Source: a virus. Taken from it: a stretch of 64,000 nucleotides of DNA. The position numbers and the translations under genes were made by a program. A model generated the notes under the pieces. That model was not told the origin of the DNA, did not search any database, and saw only the letters and a list, made by a program, of their open reading frames with translations. The stretch lies in the IMG/VR virus record IMGVR_UViG_3300046005_001513, positions 1 through 64,000 of that record, one strand, 5' to 3'. Below, piece by piece: positions 20,866 through 28,083 of this stretch. Numbering within the stretch: position 1 is the stretch's first letter; each line of letters opens with the position of its first letter.

Positions 20866-23724
20866 ATGATCTTTTACTACAAAGTCACAGACGAAAAAGA
20901 GGGGGAAACTTGGAAACTTGGCTCCCAAGCGGAATTTGAAGAAATTAAGAATCTCTCTGCTAAACATATAGGGACTACGTTTATCTCGGAAGAGCCTAAT
21001 AACAATAACGCACCACTTTATGAAGGTGATTTTTGGTTAGACATTGACCATACGGCACCTGACGCGGGAAGTGAACTTGTAGCGATTGACAGATCAATTG
21101 AAGACGTTAGAAACATCCAGCTGTTCTTAAAAGTATTAGGTGTTGATGTAAATAGCTGTACGCTTTTCATCTCAGGTGGGAAAGGATTTCATATTCGCAT
21201 CCCAATGGTATGTTTTGGTGGCGCGAAACACGCAAAACTCCCCAGGATTTACAAAGAAGTAGCGACAGAATTTCTCAGTAAAACAGGGGCTTCAGGCATA
21301 GACCCATCTATGTACAACATGAGTAAGGGCAAGTTAATTCGTGTTGAGAATAAGCAAAGAAAGAATGGAAGATACAAAGTTCAAATCAGATGGAGTGACT
21401 TAGATACGCTGACACCTGAAGCCTACTTCCTTTTGGCATCTGCTCCAGGCATAGGCTATCCTGTTACTGCCCCTGTTGTTAATAAGAACATGGTTAAGAT
21501 GTTCAACGCAGCACAAAGGTGTGTAACAGATACGGAAAAGTTTGAAAGTGCTCCTGCGTTGGATGGTGAGTACATGAAGATTATGGAAGGTGGTGTTACA
21601 AACTGCGGAAGGTCATTAGCACAGGGAACAAATTTCAGATCAAACGTAAACTTCAATTCAGCTAAGATGACGTTTGTGCGTTACTTGGCTGTGAGTGGAT
21701 TGCGTCAAAGAGAAAAAGATTTGCTGATCATAGAATTTAGTGAAAACTTTGTACGTAATAGCAAGGCAACACCACGAGATACTGAGGCAGCTGTTCGTTC
21801 AAGCATGAAGTTTGGGGAAGATGGCGCGGCAAATTTTAGTTGCAAGTGGATTAGAGGGACGTTAAAAGAAGATGTCTGTAGTGGATGTCCAGTTCAGGAG
21901 ACCCGTGCGATTAAAATGTGTAACAGTGATAGGCTCAAGGTAGTCAACGGTTGTTACTTCAACTTGAATAAGCAGGGAGAGTTAAACGCATCAATCAGTC
22001 GTTTCACGATGAAAGCCCTCGAAGTGTCGTATGAAATTGATGAAAATGGAACTGAACGTGACATGGTATTTACAACAAATATCATCAGTAACGATCCGAG
22101 TGTACGAACTAGGGTAATGGATTTAAGCTCAGATGTATTTTTGTCTAAGACAGCAATACAAAAAGCGTTAAAGAATTTACCAATGGCAGAGTGGACGGGA
22201 AGTGACAATGAGGTACTGTACTTACGTGGCGTATTGACAAGTAATCTTGAAGAGGTAGAAAGAGTGATTAGGGTAAAAAAATTAGGGGTACAGCGAGTCA
22301 TTGATAACACCCGTGACGAACCAATAGACGAGTATGTTTGGGTAGAAGACAACTGGAGCATGAACAAGTCGGGTGTTGCTAAGACTGTAAAGTATCGTGG
22401 GATGTTACAAGAAGGTGAGAGCAGTGAAATGACATCATTGACGCTCAAACTTGAAGATGTTGAAGCGGTGGAAACAGAGCTGTCTGCTCGTGCGTTAGCA
22501 GCAATTTTTAAAAGCCGTGATGACATGACAATGGCGGTTTTCTTCGGTTGGATGGCATCTTGCTGGTTAAAACCGATGTTACAGTCACAGGCATATCGAG
22601 ATTCATTTCCGCTTCTTCATGTGTACGGAGAACCAGGCGTTGGCAAGTCCGAAGCGTCAAAAGCTCTATCTATCTTTGCAGGAAATGATGGTGTAAACGG
22701 CAGTATTACTAGCGTTAACGGTAACACGGCATTTTTCTTAAAAGCTGAAGCGAGTACGACAACAAGCGTTCCTAGGATTATTGATGAGTTTAATAAGCAA
22801 AAAATCCCAGCGGCGAAATACTTAGAAGTATTAGATACTTTAAAGATGGCAGGAACAAAAGGTAGTCGTGGGAACGGAAAAGTTAAAGAAGTTGGTGGGT
22901 CATCTAAAACGGTTACGGAAGTAACTGTGATGAGTAGCCCAATCGTCTACATGGGTACGGTTCAAACGGACGATGAAGAATTACTACAGCGTTCACTTGT
23001 ACTCGAGTTAACGAAAGATGGCGTGTTGAATGACAAGTCGATTAGCCAGAACTTTTACTTTGCTTGTGAACACAAAGAAGAACTTTTCAGATATGCGAAG
23101 ATGCTTATGCAGTACACCATTGCATTAACTCCTGAGCAATTGAAAGAGCAGTGGGCGAAAACATCGTGGGTTACAAATTCTGAGGATCCTAATCATATCA
23201 AAGACCACCGCAAAGCTAAGAGTTTGCAATGCGCTCATGTAGGATTAGAAATTGCTATCACTGCATTTAAAAATGCTGGTTGTTCTCAAGGAACAATTCA
23301 AATGATTGAGAATATGATCCCTTTGATTAAAGAATACCGTAATCATCCGTCATACCGATTCTTATTTGAAACACAGTTCAATGAGTCAGATCGTCTTGTT
23401 TCAAGATTGGTTGAGCTGACTATGGTGTATGATTCAAAAGGTGAGCCACTTTTGAAAAAGGGCGTACATTATACAGCAGACTCTCTGCACCTTCACATCA
23501 ACATCATAGCATCATGGCACATTGTTTTTAAGTATTATGAGTCTATGAAATTTCAGGTAGAATTTACCACGCATAAGTCATTTTTAACCGCAACGGCTAA
23601 ATCTGATTATTACAAAGGTACAGGCATTGCAAGTGGCGTAGCAGGTGTTGATTACTGGCATACTTTTAGCATTGCTGGTCTTCATGAGAAAGGTATCAGT
23701 ACAAGCGCATTACAACCGAAATAG
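20866..23724 (+). CDS. AEP-type primase fused to AAA+ helicase (952 aa)
   Basis: The N-terminal part shows archaeo-eukaryotic primase features: DFWLDID with catalytic D59/D61, SGGKGFH (S103 to H109) and GKLIRVEN around residue 160. A Cys-rich segment (CKWIRGTLKEDVCSGCP, about residues 325-341) may bind zinc. The C-terminal part has Walker A GEPGVGKS (588-595) and PRIIDEF as Walker B, so it is a DUF927-like or SF3-like AAA+ helicase. It should synthesise primers and unwind at the fork. No DnaB-type helicase is seen in the window. Related fusions occur in phages and plasmids. Confidence 0.85.
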   Translation: MIFYYKVTDEKEGETWKLGSQAEFEEIKNLSAKHIGTTFISEEPNNNNAPLYEGDFWLDIDHTAPDAGSELVAIDRSIEDVRNIQLFLKVLGVDVNSCTLFISGGKGFHIRIPMVCFGGAKHAKLPRIYKEVATEFLSKTGASGIDPSMYNMSKGKLIRVENKQRKNGRYKVQIRWSDLDTLTPEAYFLLASAPGIGYPVTAPVVNKNMVKMFNAAQRCVTDTEKFESAPALDGEYMKIMEGGVTNCGRSLAQGTNFRSNVNFNSAKMTFVRYLAVSGLRQREKDLLIIEFSENFVRNSKATPRDTEAAVRSSMKFGEDGAANFSCKWIRGTLKEDVCSGCPVQETRAIKMCNSDRLKVVNGCYFNLNKQGELNASISRFTMKALEVSYEIDENGTERDMVFTTNIISNDPSVRTRVMDLSSDVFLSKTAIQKALKNLPMAEWTGSDNEVLYLRGVLTSNLEEVERVIRVKKLGVQRVIDNTRDEPIDEYVWVEDNWSMNKSGVAKTVKYRGMLQEGESSEMTSLTLKLEDVEAVETELSARALAAIFKSRDDMTMAVFFGWMASCWLKPMLQSQAYRDSFPLLHVYGEPGVGKSEASKALSIFAGNDGVNGSITSVNGNTAFFLKAEASTTTSVPRIIDEFNKQKIPAAKYLEVLDTLKMAGTKGSRGNGKVKEVGGSSKTVTEVTVMSSPIVYMGTVQTDDEELLQRSLVLELTKDGVLNDKSISQNFYFACEHKEELFRYAKMLMQYTIALTPEQLKEQWAKTSWVTNSEDPNHIKDHRKAKSLQCAHVGLEIAITAFKNAGCSQGTIQMIENMIPLIKEYRNHPSYRFLFETQFNESDRLVSRLVELTMVYDSKGEPLLKKGVHYTADSLHLHINIIASWHIVFKYYESMKFQVEFTTHKSFLTATAKSDYYKGTGIASGVAGVDYWHTFSIAGLHEKGISTSALQPK

Positions 23725-23732
23725 GAGATAAG

Positions 23733-25274
23733 ATGAAGTTAATTGAGTATTTTACAGAATCAGGGCTATCCGTTAAGGGTGTCCCTGCGTGGGCTGCGGA
23801 GGTGGTGATGAGTAAGACTCCTTTTGCACACCAGATTGAAGACTTGAAGTACATGGGGCACTTGCAGCGTTCTGGCTTGTATTCAGAACCTGGCACGGGA
23901 AAAACGTTACCAATGCAAGCGTATGGCATTTACAAAGCGTGTCAGGGCAGTAAGGGCATTTATATCATGCCACCAATCCTGATCACGCAGTTTATGAACT
24001 CACTCAAGTTGAATTACAGTGGGATTGAAAACCATCTAAGTATTGTTGCGTATCATGGTAGTCCATCTGATCGTGAGAAGATGCTTAAAGAATGGGTAGA
24101 AAAAGATTTCCCCGACATTCTTGTGATGAGTAACGTCATGTTTGTGAAAGCTCCTGCTGAGTTTAAAGAGGCGGGTGCTGGTAAAGTGCGTAACAGATAC
24201 AGATGGTTAGTCGTGGACGAAGCAACGTCTATTAAAACGCCGTCCTCGCACTTACACAAAACGGTTCTTGACTTTGTGCGGGGTGAGAAAGAAGCATGGA
24301 ACAATCAAATAGTTTTAGCAACTGGAACTCCTGTCGAAACTAACGTAGAAGATTGTTACGGTCTAATACGAATTCTTGTACCCAATGCTTACACATCAAT
24401 CAAGAATTTTGAGTACAACCACATAATCAAGTTCGGAATTTTCATACCATCAAAAGCTAGGGTTGTGCATCAAACTCAAGGGTATAAGAACTTGGATTTA
24501 CTTCATGATAATTTGTATGCAAGAGCACGCCGTGTGCTGAAATCAGATGTGTCTGATCTCCCACCCCGCTTGATTTCTGAGTATGTCATAAATTTGTCTA
24601 AGCAGCATGCTCGTCTTTACAAAAAGCTCGTAGATGAAAGAATGGTAGAGATTGGCGAAGAAATGATTGACATGGTAACTGCTCAGGCGTTGTATCAGGC
24701 AACACAGCAAGTGCTATTGAATCCTGAGAAGTACGGGGAAGTCATCAAAGAAAATACATTGTTTGAAGCACTTGATGAAATTATCAATGAGTTGGAAGGA
24801 CGTAAAGTTTTAATTTACGCATGGTACAACGCATCAGTTGATACAATCTGTGAAAGATACGCGCACTTAAACCCTGTAAAAATCAATGGCACAGTGACAG
24901 GGGATAAGCGTGAGCAAGCGAAACAGAGCTTTATCAATGACAAAGAATGCAAGCTATTAGTATCAAACCCGAAATCTGGTGGTGTGGGCATTGATGGATT
25001 GCAAGATGTTTGTAGCCATGTAATCTATGCGGAAGTATGTCCATTTATTGGTACGTTTCAGCAGTCAGTTGACAGACTACACCGTAAGGGGCAGAAAGCT
25101 GAGTCAGTGAATGTGTATGTGTTGGTTGCAAACAACACTGTTGCTGTAAAGCTACGGAATGACTTAGTCAAGAAGGACTCTTACCAAGAATCAGTTATGA
25201 AAGATAAACGTGCGATATTAGCTGATTTACAAGGGGCGGATGGCATTCAGGGGAGTTTAGATGACGTAGATTAA
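23733..25274 (+). CDS. SNF2-type DNA helicase/translocase (513 aa)
   Basis: Superfamily 2 motifs in order: motif I SEPGTGKT (K57), motif II VVDEAT (D162, E163), motif III ATGTPVE, then in the second lobe LLVSNPKSGGVGIDGLQ (motif V) and QSVDRLHRKGQ (motif VI). The HRKGQ ending is typical for SNF2 proteins. Length is normal for phage SNF2 helicases, which take part in replication restart and recombination. ATG 23733 after GGAG. Ends just before a promoter. Confidence 0.85.
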   Translation: MKLIEYFTESGLSVKGVPAWAAEVVMSKTPFAHQIEDLKYMGHLQRSGLYSEPGTGKTLPMQAYGIYKACQGSKGIYIMPPILITQFMNSLKLNYSGIENHLSIVAYHGSPSDREKMLKEWVEKDFPDILVMSNVMFVKAPAEFKEAGAGKVRNRYRWLVVDEATSIKTPSSHLHKTVLDFVRGEKEAWNNQIVLATGTPVETNVEDCYGLIRILVPNAYTSIKNFEYNHIIKFGIFIPSKARVVHQTQGYKNLDLLHDNLYARARRVLKSDVSDLPPRLISEYVINLSKQHARLYKKLVDERMVEIGEEMIDMVTAQALYQATQQVLLNPEKYGEVIKENTLFEALDEIINELEGRKVLIYAWYNASVDTICERYAHLNPVKINGTVTGDKREQAKQSFINDKECKLLVSNPKSGGVGIDGLQDVCSHVIYAEVCPFIGTFQQSVDRLHRKGQKAESVNVYVLVANNTVAVKLRNDLVKKDSYQESVMKDKRAILADLQGADGIQGSLDDVD

Positions 25275-25283
25275 AATTAGTGT

Positions 25284-25312
25284 TTGCAACACGCTAGAGT
25301 GTGGGGTATAGT
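25284..25312 (+). promoter_or_regulatory. Promoter with embedded palindromic operator
   Basis: TTGCAA (25284-25289), 17 bp, TATAGT (25307-25312). The spacer contains the near-palindrome ACACGCTAGAGTGT (25289-25302), which recurs inverted at 31791. Binding there would block RNA polymerase. It drives the HU-like gene at 25367. Confidence 0.6.
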
Positions 25313-25316
25313 CTTG

Positions 25317-25341
25317 CCCTTGAGAGGAAATCTCAAGGGTT
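25317..25341 (+). promoter_or_regulatory. 5' UTR hairpin before the HU-like gene
   Basis: CCCTTGAGA (25318-25326) can pair with TCTCAAGGG (25331-25339) around GGAA, at the 5' end of the expected transcript. It may stabilise the mRNA. Confidence 0.5.
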
Positions 25342-25366
25342 TAACAATAATCAAATAGGGTGCAAA

Positions 25367-25630
25367 ATGGGTACGTACAAGGATTTAGTAAGAGCAGTAG
25401 GGGATGCTTCAGGGCAAACGCAGGTAGTTGTTAATGATGTTTTGAGATTAACGTTTTCCATTATTCCCCGAATTGCTGGTGAAAAAGGATTACGTTTAGG
25501 TCGAATGGGCTTTGGTACATTCAAGATGGTAACAAGACATGCACGTGCTGGGCGAAATCCCCAGACGGGCGAACCAATCCAAATCGCTGAGTCAACAAGA
25601 TTGGCGTTTAAAGCAGTAAAAACTAAATAA
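25367..25630 (+). CDS. HU/IHF-family DNA-binding protein (87 aa)
   Basis: ATG 25367. The C-terminal two thirds match the family: GLRLGRMGFGTFKMVTRHAR then AGRNPQTGEPIQIAESTRLA with the conserved proline-containing beta-arm. Family members bend DNA as dimers. It could serve the phage as a nucleoid or replication protein, or take part in iteron opening by Rep; which is not known. It has its own promoter with an operator-like site. Confidence 0.85.
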   Translation: MGTYKDLVRAVGDASGQTQVVVNDVLRLTFSIIPRIAGEKGLRLGRMGFGTFKMVTRHARAGRNPQTGEPIQIAESTRLAFKAVKTK

Positions 25631-25657
25631 CTTAAAATCTAAAATCAGAGAATTAAA

Positions 25658-26383
25658 ATGGCACTAGAACACATTGGTTCAGCAGCAGCAACAACAACAG
25701 CAGTAGTAGCATCACACGTAGTAGAAGTAGAACAAGAATGGCAGAGTGAAGGTGGTCATACCGCTGTGTATGCTCCCGTAGTAGTTAATTCACAGATTCA
25801 AGCGCCATCTACTGAAAGTGTTGCTACACAAGCGGCATCAATCGCAGCTGATATGGCAACTCGGGGTATCTCGACAATCAAGTTTGATTGGACATCATTC
25901 CCAATGATTGCTTTGAAAACGGAAGGCGCGTTTGAAGACTCTTCAGGTCGTTCATACGGTAAGTCTTTCCAAGCCAAAATTGTACAAAATCGGATCAAAT
26001 ACGCTCATAGCTTTGATGGTTCTAAAGATCCGAAAAATGAACTAATGTATTCTTATGACAAAATCACATCGACAAACGGCAAGTCTGTTGATGAGTTCTT
26101 GGCAACATTACGTGCAAAAGGTAAAGGTCCTGAAATTACCTGTAAAGAGTACACGGAATTACTTGTTGAGATGATTGCTCCTGATGATGAAGATTTGCAT
26201 GAAGACTTCAGATTACTTTCAATTTCACCATCGGCTCAGGGTGCATATTCAGCGTTTGCTTTCCGACTTGATAGAAAACGTGAGTACAACACTGCAATTA
26301 TTGAGTTTTCATGTGGTGAAAAAGTTCGTACAGTTGCGAACCCGTATTACCCTTGGGCGTTTGCAAAAGCAAAACAGCAGTAA
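25658..26383 (+). CDS. Unknown protein, possible ssDNA-binding role (241 aa)
   Basis: ATG 25658, first 30 residues Ala/Thr/Val-rich and low complexity, then a mixed domain (FDWTSFPMIALKTEGAFEDS...). Placed between an HU-like protein and the tRNA cluster and under the same promoter. A single-strand binding protein would be expected in this operon, but no motif proves it. Confidence 0.5.
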   Translation: MALEHIGSAAATTTAVVASHVVEVEQEWQSEGGHTAVYAPVVVNSQIQAPSTESVATQAASIAADMATRGISTIKFDWTSFPMIALKTEGAFEDSSGRSYGKSFQAKIVQNRIKYAHSFDGSKDPKNELMYSYDKITSTNGKSVDEFLATLRAKGKGPEITCKEYTELLVEMIAPDDEDLHEDFRLLSISPSAQGAYSAFAFRLDRKREYNTAIIEFSCGEKVRTVANPYYPWAFAKAKQQ

Positions 26384-26421
26384 ATGAGAGTCTCACTGGC
26401 GGACGTAAAATGCCAGTTTTT

Positions 26422-26495
26422 GGTTACTGTAGCTCAAAAACGAGAGAGCGATTGCGATAAACTCTAGGTTGTCGGTGCAAGTCCGATCAGTAACC
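26422..26495 (+). tRNA. tRNA-like gene with His-type acceptor, anticodon arm atypical
   Basis: GGTTACTG (26422-26429) pairs perfectly with CAGTAACC (26488-26495), an 8-bp acceptor like the extra G-1:C73 pair of tRNA-His. A GCTC/GAGC D-arm and a GTCGG-TGCAAGT-CCGAT T-arm are present. The segment where the anticodon arm should be (about 26450-26470) does not form a 5-bp stem with a 7-nt loop, so the anticodon is not assignable. CCA is not encoded (ACC follows). It may be degenerate, or deliberately non-canonical. Confidence 0.55.
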
Positions 26496-26500
26496 ACCTT

Positions 26501-26577
26501 GGGACAATACCTTAACGGTTAAAGGACTCCGCTCATAACGGATGCAAGTCTCAGTTCAAATCTGAGTTGTCCTACCA
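26501..26577 (+). tRNA. tRNA-Met(CAT) or tRNA-Ile2
   Basis: Acceptor GGGACAA/TTGTCCT, D-arm CCTT/AAGG, anticodon loop CTCATAA with CAT at 26534-26536, T-arm CTCAG-TTCAAAT-CTGAG, discriminator A and encoded CCA. The anticodon stem has one terminal mismatch. No initiator features (GGG:CCC) are present. Whether C34 is lysidine-modified to read AUA cannot be seen. Confidence 0.85.
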
Positions 26578-26586
26578 AATAAAATT

Positions 26587-26671
26587 GGATGATTATTCTC
26601 GTAAGGGGCGAGGGGGCACTGTAAATGCTCTGTCTTTGGCACTGTTGGCTCGAATCCATCATCATCCACCA
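26587..26671 (+). tRNA. tRNA-Tyr(GTA)
   Basis: 85 nt with perfect acceptor GGATGAT/ATCATCC, anticodon stem GGGCA/TGCTC with loop CTGTAAA (GTA at 26621-26623), a long variable arm with stem TGTC/GGCA, T-loop CTCGAAT and encoded CCA. The class II variable arm together with GTA identifies Tyr. Confidence 0.8.
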
Positions 26672-26686
26672 AACACTACAAAGATT

Positions 26687-26860
26687 ATGAAAGAAAGACA
26701 AACACATGGCGGGAAAGGCGATCTAGCCAGGAAGATAAACAAAGCCAAGTATGATGCTAATTTTGATAAGATTTTTGGAAAGAAGGACACAACAGCACCA
26801 CTTGTTGCTGAAAATACAAGTCGAATTGAATCTCGTCAGGATTCTAAAGAAGTAGGCTAA
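26687..26860 (+). CDS. Conserved small phage protein (57 aa)
   Basis: ATG 26687 is preferred; the open frame upstream runs through the tRNA-Tyr gene. THGGKGDLARKINKAKYDAN followed by FDKIFGKK matches a small family found in many phages (HGGKG...FDENWDRIFGKK type), of unknown function. It is embedded between tRNA genes. Confidence 0.7.
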   Translation: MKERQTHGGKGDLARKINKAKYDANFDKIFGKKDTTAPLVAENTSRIESRQDSKEVG

Positions 26861-26936
26861 CGATATTTGTGTCCCTGCGTTAGTAACGAGAGTTCATGGC
26901 GATAGTTTTCTCTGATTAACTTGCGCCGCCTTTAAC

Positions 26937-27009
26937 GGGACAGCACTTGGCAAAAAGCTCTGTTTGAAACTCAAGCAACTAACTGGTTCGATTCCAGCCT
27001 GTTCCACCA
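26937..27009 (+). tRNA. tRNA-like gene with encoded CCA, anticodon arm atypical
   Basis: GGGACAG (26937-26943) pairs with CTGTTCC (26999-27005), followed by A and CCA. T-arm CTGG-TTCGATT-CCAG is good. The D region is short, and the anticodon region folds best as GTTTGA-AAC-TCAAGC, leaving no normal 7-nt loop. Identity cannot be assigned. It shares with the 26422 gene canonical ends and a non-canonical middle. Confidence 0.5.
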
Positions 27010-27092
27010 ATGTGTATATGCCTGTCCATATTACCGTTGACAGGGGTTGACAGTGGCATTGTCTGTGGTGCGATACCATCAAAGCGCATCTC

Positions 27093-27158
27093 GGTGGTAA
27101 CGTGAGAACCAACCAGTTTATCAATCGCACAATTTGATAAACACCCAGCTCGCCCACC
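27093..27158 (+). ncRNA. Compound hairpin with pseudoknot potential
   Basis: GGTGG/CCACC (27093-27097 with 27154-27158), GTGAG/CTCGC (27102-27106 with 27149-27153), and a perfect 9-bp stem GTTTATCAA/TTGATAAAC (27116-27124 with 27134-27142). The terminal loop and one stem base read ATCGCAC (27124-27130), complementary to GTGCGAT at 27068-27074 upstream. No known RNA family recognised. Confidence 0.5.
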
Positions 27159-27252
27159 ATGTGTGGAAGGAGTTACGGATTCGGTCAGCGAATCCAGCCC
27201 GTGCTAAGTGAGACCGTGTGGCAACGCAGGTTGAAGTCCTGAAAGCACAAAA

Positions 27253-27280
27253 CTCCAGCTTGCAGAGGTTAAATGCAAGC
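27253..27280 (+). repeat. Hairpin repeat, copy 1
   Basis: Starts CTCCAGCTTGCAGAGGTTAA and ends TGCAAGC. GCTTGC pairs with GCAAGC around an 11-nt loop. Other copies at 27309 and 27570. Confidence 0.75.
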
Positions 27281-27308
27281 AAACACACAAGTGTATAACT
27301 GAATACTG

Positions 27309-27342
27309 CTCCAGCTTGCAGAGGTTAAACGCAAGCACTATC
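27309..27342 (+). repeat. Hairpin repeat, copy 2
   Basis: Same element as at 27253 with one base change, extended by ACTATC as in copy 3. It lies 20 bp upstream of the start at 27362. Confidence 0.8.
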
Positions 27343-27361
27343 TATTATCAGGAGAATTTAA

Positions 27362-27559
27362 ATGCAAGAGTTTCAAGAAAGAGTGATTGAAGAGCGAAAT
27401 GATTTAGTTGAAAAGCTAAACAAATTACAAGAATTTTTGGGTAACCCTGAAGCTGTTAGTAACTTAATTCCTGGTGAAGAAGCTCGGTTACATTGCCAGG
27501 CAGACATCATGGAGCGGTACATTGAAGTTCTGGATGAACGTATCCAGTATTTCCAATAA
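27362..27559 (+). CDS. Conserved small helical phage protein (65 aa)
   Basis: ATG 27362 with AGGAG upstream. MQEFQERVIEERNDLVEKLN, a short linker, and HCQADIMERYIEVLDERIQY match a two-helix phage family related to the crAss001_48-type small proteins. Function unknown. It sits between copies 2 and 3 of the hairpin repeat. Confidence 0.7.
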   Translation: MQEFQERVIEERNDLVEKLNKLQEFLGNPEAVSNLIPGEEARLHCQADIMERYIEVLDERIQYFQ

Positions 27560-27569
27560 GGTTAAACAC

Positions 27570-27603
27570 CTCCAGCTTGCAGAGGTTAAACGCAAGCACT
27601 ATC
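27570..27603 (+). repeat. Hairpin repeat, copy 3
   Basis: Same sequence as copy 2 including the trailing ACTATC. Its last bases (27599-27603) are the first bases of the long helix that closes the 27599-27783 RNA domain. Confidence 0.8.
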
Positions 27604-27783
27604 AATAAAGCATCGCTCGAACCATACCGCAATTTGGTTCCTTGCAGCGGTTATTCGTGAGTAAGCGGGACAGTCGAGACCCTGCCCTCATAGCTCGTTC
27701 ATTGAATTCGTAAGGATTCGGGTTACTACGATAGGGATGAGAAACTGACTCGTAGGACGTAGGAAACGGTGCTTTATTGATAG
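27599..27783 (+). ncRNA. RNA domain closed by a 17-bp helix
   Basis: CTATCAATAAAGCATCG (27599-27615) pairs with CGGTGCTTTATTGATAG (27767-27783): 16 Watson-Crick pairs and one U-G. Inside, GAACCA/TGGTTC, CCGC/GCGG, GGG-CAG/CTG-CCC, GAAT/ATTC and GAG/CTC can form local stems, some mutually exclusive. No convincing ORF with a ribosome site. A GCAA-capped terminator follows. This is strong evidence for a structured RNA, but the family is not recognised. Confidence 0.7.
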
Positions 27784-27796
27784 TCCTCCTGAACTC

Positions 27797-27821
27797 AAGG
27801 CTTCGCAAGAAGCCTCTTTTT
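27797..27821 (+). terminator. GNRA-capped intrinsic terminator
   Basis: GGCTTC (27799-27804) and GAAGCC (27809-27814) around a GCAA tetraloop, then TCTTTTT. It may end a transcript 3' of the 27599 domain, or be an internal helix of a larger RNA if read through. Confidence 0.75.
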
Positions 27822-28020
27822 GAAGTGCATTGTCTAAGTGCATTTCACAAAGAATTCATCACACAGTTCTTTATTCTCGCCCTAGAATTAAAACTTGGGA
27901 GTCAGGCTTGTGGACGGTACTGGCGGATAAAAGATCCACTGACTGCTAGGAAGAGACTGGCATCTTAGAGTGTTTAGATTTTGCTTGTCGCAGGGCTTAT
28001 AAATCTAAGAACTTTGTTCT
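27822..28020 (+). ncRNA. Chain of hairpins upstream of the 28084 gene
   Basis: Successive stems: GAAGTGCAT/GTGCATTTC (27822-27846), AAAGAA/TTCTTT (27849-27872), AGTCA..GTGG/CCAC..TGACT (27900-27944), CTAGGA/TCTTAG (27946-27968) and TTAGATTT/AAATCTAA (27974-28008). The last hairpin presents GTCGCAG (27987-27993) in its loop, complementary to the loop of the following terminator. Reads as a long structured leader or an independent ncRNA. Confidence 0.6.
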
Positions 28021-28069
28021 ACCCTTATTAGTTAGAAGACTGCGACCTTCTAGTTGATAAGGGTTTTTT
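28021..28069 (+). terminator. 18-bp terminator hairpin with loop complementary to upstream loop
   Basis: ACCCTTATTAGTTAGAAG (28021-28038) pairs with CTTCTAGTTGATAAGGGT (28047-28064), with a few G-U pairs, followed by TTTTT. The loop ACTGCGAC contains CTGCGAC (28040-28046), the exact complement of GTCGCAG at 27987-27993. A ribosome site (GGAGG, 28075) lies just downstream, so the hairpin can act as an attenuator for the next gene. Confidence 0.75.
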
Positions 28070-28083
28070 ATTATGGAGGTATT

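Larger units (their letters stand above)
26861..27361 (+). other. Structured non-coding block with tRNA-like gene and repeats
   Basis: About 500 bp without a convincing CDS. It contains the tRNA-like gene at 26937, a compound hairpin at 27093-27158, a GATTCG/CGAATC hairpin at about 27177-27193, a T-arm-like CAGGTTGAAGTCCTG (27227-27241) and two copies of a hairpin repeat (27253 and 27309). The density of stems suggests it is transcribed for RNA function. Confidence 0.55.

Noticed and set aside
26567-26686. Upstream extension of the 57-residue protein gene
   Set aside because: The extension is the translated tRNA-Tyr gene. ATG 26687 is the reasonable start.
27253-27603. CRISPR-like array
   Set aside because: Only three copies with unequal spacing (28 bp and about 230 bp, one gap containing a gene). 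Repeats are hairpins but there are no uniform spacers or cas genes.
27599-28070. Self-splicing intron or RNase P-like RNA
   Set aside because: I looked for group I core elements and for RNase P signature segments near the long helix and found none that were convincing.
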